DNA of 41,376 nt from a virus (IMGVR_UViG_3300047409_000311:1-41376); one strand, 5' to 3'. Positions 24,335 through 31,742 are shown, counted from the stretch's first letter. Numbers and translations: made by a program. The notes: generated by a model not told the origin, from the letters alone.

Positions 24335-25995
24335 GTTGTTATTCCTTGCATTTCAGCATTGGACAACACACGCGGCCAGTATTGAACGCGGCGGATGTGA
24401 CCGGACGTTAATCCTTGCGGGTCACAGAATATGAAGATCCCCCAGGCGCCGAGTGCCGCGTAACCCGCGCCCATCGCACCAGACGCGACAACCCCGCCGT
24501 TCAGGCATGTCTTGCCCGTGGATGCGGTATAGCTGGACGCGCCTTTCATGACCGAGCCAGGAACGCTCGCGTTGGCGGTAAGTAGCGGCGCGGCACCATC
24601 ATACTGGCCCAAAAACGAGGCAGGACTCGCAATGAATAACGGGGTTTGCGCCGCGCCGCCGCTACCCACGCCGATGATGCGATTATTTGTTGGAGACACA
24701 AGCAGCGAGACGTACTCCGCGAACCATGTTCCGCCCGGAGACGCGAACCACGGGACCATGTTCGCCGCCGAGATCGCGCAGTTATCCTGCGTCCTCGTCA
24801 CCGCCGCCGATGTCGTTGGAATATACGACGTCGGAAACGATCCGACTTCAATCTGGTTTCCGTAGACCCATACCGCGTCAACGCCGTTACCGGCGAAAGT
24901 AAATCCGCCATTGGTGTATGTCGGGCGCATGTTCATGACGTACGTGCCGCCACCGGCATTCGTCGTCGCGCGAACGGAACAACGGAACCACCCATTGGCG
25001 CAGCGTTGAATGGTGGCGACGTTCGCCAATACCGGGTTCGTGCCCACGACGGTGCCGGCGACCAGATCAAAAATCGCCGCCTGACTGTTTGGGTCAAATC
25101 CGGAGTTGGATAATTCCATGTAGAGATACGGCAGGCCCATCGGCCGGACGTAAACGGAATAAGTGTATGTCGTGCTGACCGCGAGCGCGGCGGTCACGAA
25201 GAACTGATGCACGCCGCTGGTAACGCAGGGAACCAACGCCATCGCGTCATTGGCGCCGGAAGGGCTGGCGCCGACGTTGGGTATCCAACCGTCCTGTGTT
25301 GTCGTCAGCGGAATGTTGTTCCAGTTCTTCGATGGAAACACCGCATTTGTTCGCGCTTCCTCGATCAACAGGCCGCGCAACGCATGCGTGGCCGGGTCAT
25401 AGTCCCAACGCGGCGCATTCACAGCCGCCGTCTGGATCGTTCCGCTCGCGTCCGTGTATGTCGCGGTCGATGCGCGGGTGAACGTGATGCGCGGATCAAG
25501 CGCGCCGGGGGCCATGAAATCCAGCGAGAGCGACGGCGCTCCGACCGCCGCCCAGGCGGTCCCCGTCCAGCCAAACCGGGCCACGCCGTCGAGCACACCG
25601 TAAGGCGTCGGCACCGACGATCTGGCCTGCGCGGTAGGTTGCCACGCCGTGCCGTCCCAATCGAACGCCGCCACACCGCGCAATCCACCCGTTGGCGTCG
25701 GAACCATCTCCGTGCCACCAGGCGGGGTCCACTGCGATCCCGACCACGTATAGACCGCGACACCATCGAGCACGCCGGTCGGTGTCGCCACGCCCGGACC
25801 GGCACGACCGGTAGGCGCCCACGACGGGCCTCCGGTGAACGCCGCGACGCCCTGGAGGTTGCCGGTTGGCGTCGCCACGGACGGGCCAGCACGGCCAGCG
25901 GGCTGCCACGCGGCGCCATCCCAGTTGAACGCGGCCACGCCCTGGAGGACGCCCGTGGGGGTCGGCACGCTCATGGTCGGATCAGAAACAGCCAC
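24331..25995 (-). CDS. Tail fibre protein with five N-terminal repeats and lectin-like domains
   Basis: Residues 8-155 contain five repeats of about 27-30 residues of the form VPTPTGVLQGVAAFNWDGAAW followed by QPAGRAGP. Then comes a domain well known from phage fibres (LDPRITFTRASTATYTDASG, DYDPATHALRGLLIEEARTN), a carbohydrate-binding-like beta-sandwich region (TYTYSVYVRP to GNQIEVGSFPTSYIPT), and a final concanavalin-like part ending RRVQYWPRVLSNAEMQ. It likely binds host surface sugars. The GTG at 25995 is used; ATG at 25974 is a fair alternative, and neither has a clear ribosome site. Confidence 0.8.
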   Translation of the reverse strand: MAVSDPTMSVPTPTGVLQGVAAFNWDGAAWQPAGRAGPSVATPTGNLQGVAAFTGGPSWAPTGRAGPGVATPTGVLDGVAVYTWSGSQWTPPGGTEMVPTPTGGLRGVAAFDWDGTAWQPTAQARSSVPTPYGVLDGVARFGWTGTAWAAVGAPSLSLDFMAPGALDPRITFTRASTATYTDASGTIQTAAVNAPRWDYDPATHALRGLLIEEARTNAVFPSKNWNNIPLTTTQDGWIPNVGASPSGANDAMALVPCVTSGVHQFFVTAALAVSTTYTYSVYVRPMGLPYLYMELSNSGFDPNSQAAIFDLVAGTVVGTNPVLANVATIQRCANGWFRCSVRATTNAGGGTYVMNMRPTYTNGGFTFAGNGVDAVWVYGNQIEVGSFPTSYIPTTSAAVTRTQDNCAISAANMVPWFASPGGTWFAEYVSLLVSPTNNRIIGVGSGGAAQTPLFIASPASFLGQYDGAAPLLTANASVPGSVMKGASSYTASTGKTCLNGGVVASGAMGAGYAALGAWGIFIFCDPQGLTSGHIRRVQYWPRVLSNAEMQGITT

Positions 25996-25997
25996 TG

Positions 25998-26040
25998 ATT
26001 ACGACTTACGTATTACGCAGTTACGCATTACGTATTACGC
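25998..26040. repeat. TTACG short-period tandem repeat
   Basis: TTACG occurs six times in 43 bp at steps of 7, 7, 8, 7 and 7 bases, in an AT-richer patch. It spans the stop codon of the Ig-domain gene and the gap before the fibre gene. No frame uses it apart from that stop. It may be a protein-binding array or a slippage product. Confidence 0.8.
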
Positions 26041-26514
26041 CACGATCACCGTGTTGCTCATCGGCGCCACGGTAGATCCCAGCGCGTTGGTGGCGGTCAC
26101 GACGCAAGCCAACCCGTGGCCGCTATCCTCGGCTTTGGTCGTGTAAGTCGCGCCCGAGGCCCCGTTGGCGACCCCGTCATTGTGCCACGCGTAGGCGTAG
26201 CTGCTGGGCTCGCCGTCCCAGTTGCCCATGGTGCAGGAAAGCTGCCCACCGCTCTGGCTGACGTAGGGCACGTCACGATTGACCGGCGGCGCCAGGGTCG
26301 CGGTAACGTCGGCCAGCAGCGAGGCGATGCGGGCCTGATGGGTGCGGTCGTTGTTAAGCCAGTCGGCCGTGAGCAAGAGAAGCATTTCCTGGGCGAGCGC
26401 GCCCGCGTCCTTCGGCGCCGCTTTTGGCTCGGCCTTCGGGTCCGCGTGCGCTGTATCGGCGCCATGCGGACGCGCTGTCTCTTTCGTCTCGTCGCGGTGT
26501 GGTGCGGTTGCCAT
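26035..26514 (-). CDS. Ig-like domain virion protein (159 aa)
   Basis: The N-terminal 35 residues are Lys/Ala/Pro-rich and disordered, followed by a helix (GALAQEMLLLLTADWLNND). Residues 85-159 form an Ig-like domain pattern: QSGGQLSCTMGNWDGEPSS, YAYAWHNDG, then SGHGLACVVTATNALGST. Such domains decorate phage heads and tails and bind weakly to carbohydrate surfaces. The gene lies ahead of the fibre genes. An AT-rich stretch upstream (26530-26560) contains TATAAT and TATAAC on this strand, a possible promoter. Confidence 0.7.
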   Translation of the reverse strand: MATAPHRDETKETARPHGADTAHADPKAEPKAAPKDAGALAQEMLLLLTADWLNNDRTHQARIASLLADVTATLAPPVNRDVPYVSQSGGQLSCTMGNWDGEPSSYAYAWHNDGVANGASGATYTTKAEDSGHGLACVVTATNALGSTVAPMSNTVIVA

Positions 26515-26620
26515 GGTGGTTACTCCACGTGACTTTGTTATACTCGATTATACTTTAAGTAAATGCTGGCCACCTCTCCAAACGGAGGTTTACGGAGGCA
26601 TCCTGGGTTTGTACGAGCGA

Positions 26621-27109
26621 CTAACGAAGGCATTGTTCCGCTAACATCGGAAAATCCCGCTCCTCGAAGACCCATCGGCACCGTTCGATCGCCTGACGCA
26701 CCGCCCGCGCCGTCATCCCGAACTCAGCCGCGAGGTCATCCACGTCGGCTCCGGCGTCGGCCTTCTCGATAAGCCGCCTCGTCTCTTTCACCCACGCCGT
26801 GTGCTGTTCATTCTCAGCGGCCTGCTTCGCTTCACGCCTCAAGGCCAGCACCGACTGATATTCCGCTGATTCGGTCACGCTCCGATTGACGAATTGCTCA
26901 GTAAGAGCAAACTCGGCGGCCAGGCTCTTGTTGCTGTCGCCACGCAGGCGACGCTCGACAAGCAATGCGACAAACTCCGTTTTGGCCGATGCTAAATTGA
27001 TGCTCGCTTTTACCCACGCGTGATGGGCTTTCTTATATTCATTCGCGATTTTACGATCGACTAACGGAGGCATCGCGGCGGTTACCTCTGGCGCCTTGGG
27101 TCTCGGCAC
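26621..27109 (-). CDS. Helix-turn-helix protein next to terminase (two HTH-like segments)
   Basis: The GTG at 27109 lies 8 bp after GGGGA at the terminase stop; ATG at 27073 is an alternative. The 163-residue protein is Lys/Ala/Glu-rich and helical. It has two segments that look like helix-turn-helix units: SLAAEFALTEQFVNRSV in the middle and DLAAEFGMTARAVRQAI near the C-terminus. The role is unknown: a regulator of late genes or an accessory DNA-packaging protein are both possible. Confidence 0.6.
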   Translation of the reverse strand: MPRPKAPEVTAAMPPLVDRKIANEYKKAHHAWVKASINLASAKTEFVALLVERRLRGDSNKSLAAEFALTEQFVNRSVTESAEYQSVLALRREAKQAAENEQHTAWVKETRRLIEKADAGADVDDLAAEFGMTARAVRQAIERCRWVFEERDFPMLAEQCLR

Positions 27110-27113
27110 GACG

Positions 27114-29378
27114 TTATATCCCCATCCATCCCGTGCTTGTCCTGACACCCTCGACCCACTGGCCGCGCGAGAACGAAGCACGCTGCGCCGCGACGATGTC
27201 CAGCCCGGTGTCTGGCCGCGCTTCCTTCAACCCCATCGCCAGCGTTCTCATTGCGTCCGCGCAATTATGAACGACAGCCCCGTTAGCCAATGAAAAGCAT
27301 TCCGCGTCAGGAACCGTCAGACACCACACGTCCGCTGTCTCTCTCAGCGGCTCGGCGGTCGCGGTAAGCCCGCGTTTTACACGTATTCGTGCAATACCGT
27401 TGGGGACGCCCATTAGCTCTGACCAGAGCCGAGTAGACCACGCCACAAGCCTCGCATGGCTTCTCTTCTCGTTTCCATTTAGTCCAGCTTTGAGACTGGA
27501 CAGCGTGTCGCCTGTGCCATGTACGGCCCTCTTCCGATCGGTGCCATTTCGCGGCGGCATCACGAGCGTTCTCGGTGAAATGTTCCGCGACGGTGCCATT
27601 CGCGAGGCGGCGAGCGATGGCCCGTTTGGTAGCGTGTGCCCGATGTTCTCTGGCTGGGGTGCATTGAAGGTTTGATATTTGATTATTTGAGATATTTTCA
27701 TCTCTATGATGGATGTGACAACCGTTCGGAACTGGTCCGAAAGCCGCCGCCCAAACCATGCGGTGGAGTTTTCCGCCTCCGCACGAGAAATACCGCTCAC
27801 TCGGCCAAATGCGATGGAGCTTGCCATCGAAATACTGCGTAAGAGAGTCAAGGACGACAGGATTGGTGAATCCGGCCACAGGAACCCGGCGGATATCCAC
27901 CCTCTTTCCGTCAGAAATAAATGATCCGGCGTGCATTTTACCGAAAGGCCGTCGCTGAACACAACCTCCACAAGTGGGGCATTTCTCCGCGTGATCCTCG
28001 GTGAATGGTATGGCTTCCAACCGCATGGCGTAAGAACCTCTCCTGTTTCAGGGAGGTCCATTATCCGACGTGTTCCGCAACGCGTCAACACACTGGTATC
28101 ACCAGTAAAACAGTGCGAAGACCAATCATGGATCGGCGCGTCCTTGAACACGCCCAGGCGATCGTTGAAGTCGCGATGGTAGTAAACCATGCACTCCCTC
28201 AATCGCTCGGTGCGCTGCCGATCCATCCAGCACCTCGGCAACAGCATCTTCACCGCGTTGATCCCGTCATCGATGTCCTGCCGAGGCACGACACGCACCT
28301 TGCGGCCATTAGCACGCAACAGTTCCTCACGCGTCCTGCCGGTGCCCAGTTCGCGCGCGCCGGCATCGTGCGGCAACAGATCGGTCGCGTATCGATACGG
28401 CTTGCTATCGAGCCATTGCACGTAATGCGTCAGCGGTTCGCCCGTCGCCTCGTAGTAGTCGATGATGTGCACCTCACGACCGACCAGCTGCGCGCAGACT
28501 ATCGCCGTGGCATCGCCTATGCCGAGATCCCACGCTGTCCACACCGGCACAGCCGGGTCATACGGCACCCCGCACAGCCGCCCGTCAGCCTCCAGCGCGG
28601 CCATCTCGGAACGATAGATCGAGCCACGAATGGCCGCATCAAAGCTGCACTCGAGTTCCTGATCATAGGCGTCAGCCGAAAGCATGCGGCGCATGTCGGC
28701 AAGCTCGCCCGCCTCCAGCAGCCCACTCTGTGAAGCCCGCAGCGTCATCGAGAACCACTCGGGGCTGTTCTCGGCCTCCTTATGGATCGCATAGAAGTCG
28801 TTGCGGCCTTTCGGTGTTCCTATGAACACAGCCCAACCATTACGGTCAGCGAGCGACGGGCGCAGCACCTCGGGCCACGCGCGCGGGTCGATGTCACCAT
28901 ACTCATCGAGTACGATGCCGTCAGCGTAAGTGCCGCGCAGCCGTTCGTAGTTCTCCGCGCCATACAATCGCACGCGGCCACCGTTACGGAACCGCACCAT
29001 CAGGTCGCTCTCACGTTGTTCCACGCCAGGAATGTTCGCGGTGTAGCGTTTAAGATATTCCCATGCCGTATCTTTCGCCTGGGCGTATGTAGGCGCGAGA
29101 TAAGCATAGCGTGGATCAGGCTTTTTCGCGCGCACGTCGGCGGGAGCCTGATCCGCTCGCATGGCGGCGTCGATCAGGTCCATGACGCAAGCGACCGTTT
29201 TGCCACCGCGACGATGCACGACGAGGCACGCCCAGCGTTGTTTGCGAGCGTGGAACGGCATGAACGCCTGTCGCGCGCGGTAGCCGAGGTCAATCCGCTG
29301 TGCCTCTGGTGGGAGTGTAGATGCCAATCTGCGGCGCGTCGTGCGAGGCGCTTCCAAAGGTCTCAAAGTCAGCGTCAC
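27114..29378 (-). CDS. Terminase large subunit, interrupted by an intein
   Basis: The 754-codon frame encodes a two-part terminase of about 471 residues. Its ATPase has Walker A (VVHRRGGKT, residues 53-61) and Walker B (GIVLDEYGD, 154-161), then GTPKG (187-191). The nuclease starts with WDLGIGDATAI (283-293) and ends at SH|CADAMR. The intein occupies residues 423-705, placed inside this last conserved nuclease motif, so the enzyme should be inactive until splicing. The listed start is GTG at 29378 and overlaps the small subunit gene by 89 bp; TTG at 29327 is an alternative with less overlap. Confidence 0.92.
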   Translation of the reverse strand: MTLTLRPLEAPRTTRRRLASTLPPEAQRIDLGYRARQAFMPFHARKQRWACLVVHRRGGKTVACVMDLIDAAMRADQAPADVRAKKPDPRYAYLAPTYAQAKDTAWEYLKRYTANIPGVEQRESDLMVRFRNGGRVRLYGAENYERLRGTYADGIVLDEYGDIDPRAWPEVLRPSLADRNGWAVFIGTPKGRNDFYAIHKEAENSPEWFSMTLRASQSGLLEAGELADMRRMLSADAYDQELECSFDAAIRGSIYRSEMAALEADGRLCGVPYDPAVPVWTAWDLGIGDATAIVCAQLVGREVHIIDYYEATGEPLTHYVQWLDSKPYRYATDLLPHDAGARELGTGRTREELLRANGRKVRVVPRQDIDDGINAVKMLLPRCWMDRQRTERLRECMVYYHRDFNDRLGVFKDAPIHDWSSHCFTGDTSVLTRCGTRRIMDLPETGEVLTPCGWKPYHSPRITRRNAPLVEVVFSDGLSVKCTPDHLFLTERGWISAGFLWPDSPILSSLTLLRSISMASSIAFGRVSGISRAEAENSTAWFGRRLSDQFRTVVTSIIEMKISQIIKYQTFNAPQPENIGHTLPNGPSLAASRMAPSRNISPRTLVMPPRNGTDRKRAVHGTGDTLSSLKAGLNGNEKRSHARLVAWSTRLWSELMGVPNGIARIRVKRGLTATAEPLRETADVWCLTVPDAECFSLANGAVVHNCADAMRTLAMGLKEARPDTGLDIVAAQRASFSRGQWVEGVRTSTGWMGI
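27264..28112 (-). other. Intein within the terminase large subunit (283 codons)
   Basis: The N-terminal splice block is CFTGDTSVLT (terminase residues 423-432). Block B is VKCTPDHLFLT (480-490), with the Thr-x-x-His pair. The C-terminal blocks are VWCLTVPDAECFSLANG and AVVHN (684-705), ending His-Asn before +1 Cys 706. All residues expected for class 1 splicing are present. Residues of about 500-680 show no in-frame endonuclease motif and read like unconstrained sequence. This stretch is where a second gene (27307-28026) lies in another frame. Confidence 0.9.
27307..28026 (-). CDS. HNH homing endonuclease gene nested out of frame inside the intein
   Basis: This 239-residue frame is on the same strand as the terminase but in a different reading phase, and lies wholly within the intein. 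Its ATG follows AGGAGAGG about 10 bp upstream. It has an N-terminal Cys cluster (CPTCGGC, 16-22), the HNH_3 signature LHRMVWAAAFGPVP (87-100), IHHRDENISNNQISNL (105-120) with a later His at 128, and a C-terminal zinc finger (CEAC 191-194, YCTNTC 211-216). The motif content makes it very unlikely to be a chance frame. It presumably spreads the intein by cutting intein-free terminase genes. Confidence 0.88.
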   Translation of the reverse strand: MRLEAIPFTEDHAEKCPTCGGCVQRRPFGKMHAGSFISDGKRVDIRRVPVAGFTNPVVLDSLTQYFDGKLHRIWPSERYFSCGGGKLHRMVWAAAFGPVPNGCHIHHRDENISNNQISNLQCTPAREHRAHATKRAIARRLANGTVAEHFTENARDAAAKWHRSEEGRTWHRRHAVQSQSWTKWKREEKPCEACGVVYSALVRANGRPQRYCTNTCKTRAYRDRRAAERDSGRVVSDGS

Positions 29379-29721
29379 GGATTACCCCTGTTATGATCAT
29401 CAGAGGCATTTGCGTGGCCGCCGGTTCGCTGGTGTCCTTCCAGCCCATGCGGGCCTTGGTCCACCAGATCTGTCCCTGCACGCTCATGTTCTTGGTGCAG
29501 TTGGTGTAGAGCGCCTGGGCCACCCGCATGTTGGCCTCCGCCATTCCGGTGTCCAGTTCGTGGCGGAAATGCTTCTCCAGTGTCGGCCTGCTGATCTTCA
29601 GGCACGCGCACATTTCCTCCTGACGCATACCGAAGCCGGTCATCGTCAGGATTTGCCGCCGCTGCTCCTCGGTCGGGGTGAACGGTTTTCGCCCCGGATG
29701 TGGCGGGGAAGGACGTTCCAT
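29290..29721 (-). CDS. Terminase small subunit
   Basis: The ATG at 29721 follows GACGAGG. Residues 5-60 form a helix-turn-helix (TPTEEQRRQILTMTGFGMRQ, then CLKISRPTLEKHFRHELDTG) that would recognise the packaging site. The segment AEANMRVAQALYTNCTKN followed by IWWTKARMGWKD is typical of small terminase-like proteins of alphaproteobacterial phages. The gene directly precedes and overlaps the large subunit. A longer start at 29775 is possible but has no good ribosome site. Confidence 0.8.
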   Translation of the reverse strand: MERPSPPHPGRKPFTPTEEQRRQILTMTGFGMRQEEMCACLKISRPTLEKHFRHELDTGMAEANMRVAQALYTNCTKNMSVQGQIWWTKARMGWKDTSEPAATQMPLMIITGVIRDADFETFGSASHDAPQIGIYTPTRGTAD

Positions 29722-29824
29722 CTTGCCTCGTCGCGGTTTGTCCGGTGAACGCCTGCCAGCGCAGCACGGCGACATCGACGTATGTCGGGGATATTTCGAT
29801 TGCGTGACACGCGCGGCCGGTCAT
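29711..29824 (-). pseudogene. Stranded C-terminal remnant of the DNA methyltransferase
   Basis: In a frame different from the ParB-methyltransferase gene just upstream, this stretch encodes TGRACHAIEISPTYVDVAVLRWQAFTG split over its length. This is the usual last segment of ParB/N4-N6 methyltransferase fusion proteins. The middle of the enzyme, which would hold the FxGxG SAM-binding motif, is missing between the two parts. It has no start of its own and partly precedes the small terminase start. Confidence 0.7.
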
Positions 29825-30606
29825 CTTGGGGCGCGTAGGTGTGCGTGCCAAATATAACCGACATCGCCGGGGAATAGACTCCACGCTTCGCCCCAGTCGG
29901 CTAGAGTATCGTTTTCAACGCGCCCTTTCGCGGTGTCTTTCCGGTTGCCCATTGATGGCGCCATTTTCGCACGTTCGTCCCGCCACACTGGATCGTAATC
30001 GACCCCATAAGGCGGATCGGTCACCATCAGGTGGGGCTTCACGCCGCCCAGCGTGGCCTCGACCACCCCAGCGTCCGTGCAATCCCCACACACCAGCCGA
30101 TGCCGCCCCAACGTCCACACGTCGCCCAGGCGCGTCACGGGCTCCGCTGGCGGCTCCGGCACGTCGTCGGGATCTGTGAGCCCATCATTCATATCCGCGA
30201 ACAGCCCGACCAACTCCTGCTCACCGAACCCCGTCAGACCAAGATCAAAGCCCACGTCACGCAGATCCATCAACTCAGTCCGCAGCAGGTCGTCGTCCCA
30301 CGAAGCGTTAAGCGCCAGCTTGTTGTCGGCGATCCGCAACGCCTGTTTCTGGGCTTCATCAAGGCCGTGAATAGCGATGGCGGGCACTTCGACCATGCCA
30401 AGTTGCCGCGCGGCGGCCAAACGACCGTGGCCGGCGATCAGCACGCCCGCTTCATCGATCAAAACCGGGGAAGTGAAGCCAAATTCGGTAATGGATCTGA
30501 CTATTTGGGCGATTTGTTCGTCTGAATGTTGACGCGCATTGCGAGAATACGTCGCGATATCAGAGACCTTTGACAGAAAACTCTCGTAAAGGATTACGTT
30601 AGCCAT
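29821..30606 (-). CDS. ParB-like domain with truncated DNA methyltransferase
   Basis: Residues 1-95 form a ParB/Srx-like nuclease domain (SITEFGFTSPVLID, VLIAGHGRLAAARQLG, RIADNKLALNASWD). A methyltransferase N-terminal part follows, with TLGRHRLVCGDCTD and the catalytic motif DPPYG (about 196-200). The protein ends at IWHAHLRAPR, 261 residues, where relatives run on for about 150 more. The expected last segment is present just downstream in another frame. A deletion with frame change has therefore removed the cofactor site. Methylation is unlikely; the ParB-like domain could still act. Confidence 0.8.
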   Translation of the reverse strand: MANVILYESFLSKVSDIATYSRNARQHSDEQIAQIVRSITEFGFTSPVLIDEAGVLIAGHGRLAAARQLGMVEVPAIAIHGLDEAQKQALRIADNKLALNASWDDDLLRTELMDLRDVGFDLGLTGFGEQELVGLFADMNDGLTDPDDVPEPPAEPVTRLGDVWTLGRHRLVCGDCTDAGVVEATLGGVKPHLMVTDPPYGVDYDPVWRDERAKMAPSMGNRKDTAKGRVENDTLADWGEAWSLFPGDVGYIWHAHLRAPR

Positions 30607-30609
30607 TCG

Positions 30610-31155
30610 TTAGTCGCTGATCCGTTCCACGAGACACTCCGCTCGTACCGTGACCTCGCGCAGTTCCCCGAACATCAGGACATGCACGCGGGCGTTGTCG
30701 CCGGTGACGGACTTCACCACGGCGTTGATGCCGTCGAGCGGTGAGCCATTGGCGAGCCTGCACGGTGCGCCTGGGCGCCAGACGGCATCGGGTCGCGGGA
30801 CATACCGGCGTTCGTATTCCCCGACCCTCAGGGCCTCCAGGGCTTCGTCGGGAACGTAGTTTGGACGGCCGCCCGACATGCACAGTTTATGGACACCGGA
30901 TGCATAGCGGGCGGCGACCCATCCCTGACCTGGGCCAAGAGCCAGGAACAGATAACTCGGGAACAGGGGACGGTGGACGACGCGGCGCGGCTTTCCGGCG
31001 AGTTTGGCGTACATCGGCAGATATACTTCGAAGCCCGCGTGGCTGAGGTTCTCGGCCGCCCATCGTTCACGGTTTGGATGAGTGTGGACGACCGCCCATT
31101 GGATCACGCCGGCATCGCGTCCGCAGTCGAGTAGCAATGCGCTCTCGGTTTCCAC
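30610..31155 (-). CDS. NusG/RfaH-like transcription antiterminator
   Basis: The NGN domain is clear: IQWAVVHTHPNRERWAAENL, GFEVYLPMYAKL, then RPLFPSYLFLAL, matching RfaH (ending in PLFPxYLF). The C-terminal part has a KOW-like end (GINAVVKSVTGDNARVHVLMFG). Proteins of this kind ride on RNA polymerase and suppress pausing and termination. The gene is the first of the long leftward late operon. The start is uncertain: GTG 31155 is listed, GTG 31107 would give an RfaH-sized 165-residue protein, and ATG 31269 would give 219 residues. None has a good ribosome site. Confidence 0.85.
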   Translation of the reverse strand: METESALLLDCGRDAGVIQWAVVHTHPNRERWAAENLSHAGFEVYLPMYAKLAGKPRRVVHRPLFPSYLFLALGPGQGWVAARYASGVHKLCMSGGRPNYVPDEALEALRVGEYERRYVPRPDAVWRPGAPCRLANGSPLDGINAVVKSVTGDNARVHVLMFGELREVTVRAECLVERISD

Positions 31156-31227
31156 GCGTGGGTTGTGTCCAGATTTTTCACCGATGGTCAAGATGGGGCA
31201 GGAATGCTGCCGGAAAAAAATCGCATC

Positions 31228-31278
31228 TGTCCGCATTTTGTCATTGACATGCCCCGTCAGTGTCCGCATATTGTCGTT
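31228..31278. promoter_or_regulatory. Rightward promoter with two operator-like repeats
   Basis: TTGACA (31244-31249) and CATATT (31267-31272) are separated by exactly 17 bp, a good sigma-70-type promoter for 31299-32406. Two copies of an 18-bp sequence, TGTCCGCATTTTGTCATT (31228-31245) and TGTCCGCATATTGTCGTT (31261-31278), lie 33 bp apart, three helical turns. The second covers the -10 box and the first touches the -35. This looks like a cooperative repressor site. The divergent antiterminator gene starts in the same interval. Confidence 0.7.
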
Positions 31279-31298
31279 ATCAACAAGGAGACACGGAC

Positions 31299-31538
31299 AT
31301 GGCTGATTACCTCACAGAGCTTTTCGGGGATGCCAACCCCTCGATGGAGGAAATTGAAGCCGGTATCGCCGCCATGGTGGCGATTGAAAAGACACGCATC
31401 GCCAACCTGAAGGCCGAGATGGCCACCAAGGCATCCACGCCACGCTGCTCACGCTGCGGCGGCACCGGGATGCTGACCCAGTTCATGCACCGCCAGAACG
31501 GCGTGTGCTTCGCCTGCGGCGGCTCTGGCGCCGCCTGA
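31299..31538 (+). CDS. Small zinc-finger protein with DnaJ-like Cys motifs (79 aa)
   Basis: The ATG lies 7-8 bp after AAGGAG. The first half is helical and acidic (PSMEEIEAGIAAMVAIEKTR). The second half carries CSRCGGTG and CFACGGSG (about residues 50-57 and 70-77), a single zinc-binding unit like those of DnaJ. It is the first gene of the rightward cluster and is probably made early. The target is unknown. Confidence 0.75.
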   Translation: MADYLTELFGDANPSMEEIEAGIAAMVAIEKTRIANLKAEMATKASTPRCSRCGGTGMLTQFMHRQNGVCFACGGSGAA

Positions 31539-31544
31539 CCCTCC

Positions 31545-31572
31545 GGCGGGGCCTCGTGCCCCGCCCTTCATT
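31545..31572 (+). terminator. GC-rich hairpin, possible attenuator
   Basis: A perfect 8-bp stem GGCGGGGC / GCCCCGCC with a 5-base loop is followed by CTTCATTT. It sits in the 51-bp gap between the first and second genes of the cluster. The tail has few T residues, so it may only partly stop transcription. Confidence 0.45.
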
Positions 31573-31589
31573 TCAGCGGGAGACATACG

Positions 31590-31742
31590 ATGGACGACGA
31601 GACGAGAGCCGCGTTCGCCACGCTCGAAGCGCACATGAACGGACGGTTTGATGCCCTGATGACGCGTATGAACGACCAGTTCGAGCGCGTGATTGACACG
31701 ATGGGTTCGCTCAACACCGACCTGCGGGACGACACGCCATGA
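31590..31742 (+). CDS. Small helical protein (50 aa)
   Basis: The ATG follows GCGGGAGA, and the stop overlaps the next start (ATGA). The product is an acidic amphipathic helix (RAAFATLEAHMNGRFDALMT, MNDQFERVIDTMGSL), likely a coiled coil. Its small size may cause it to be missed, but the ribosome site and coupling support it. Confidence 0.6.
   Translation: MDDETRAAFATLEAHMNGRFDALMTRMNDQFERVIDTMGSLNTDLRDDTP

Noticed and set aside
29290-29378. The 89-bp overlap of the two terminase genes as deliberate dual coding
   Set aside because: The large subunit start is uncertain (TTG 29327 would shorten the overlap), so the long overlap may only reflect the start chosen.
26617-30620. The 13-mer AGCGACTAACGAA at 26617 and its reverse complement at 30608
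   Set aside because: One copy overlaps a start codon and the other lies after a stop. Two copies only, in opposite orientation, is too little to call an operator or recombination site.
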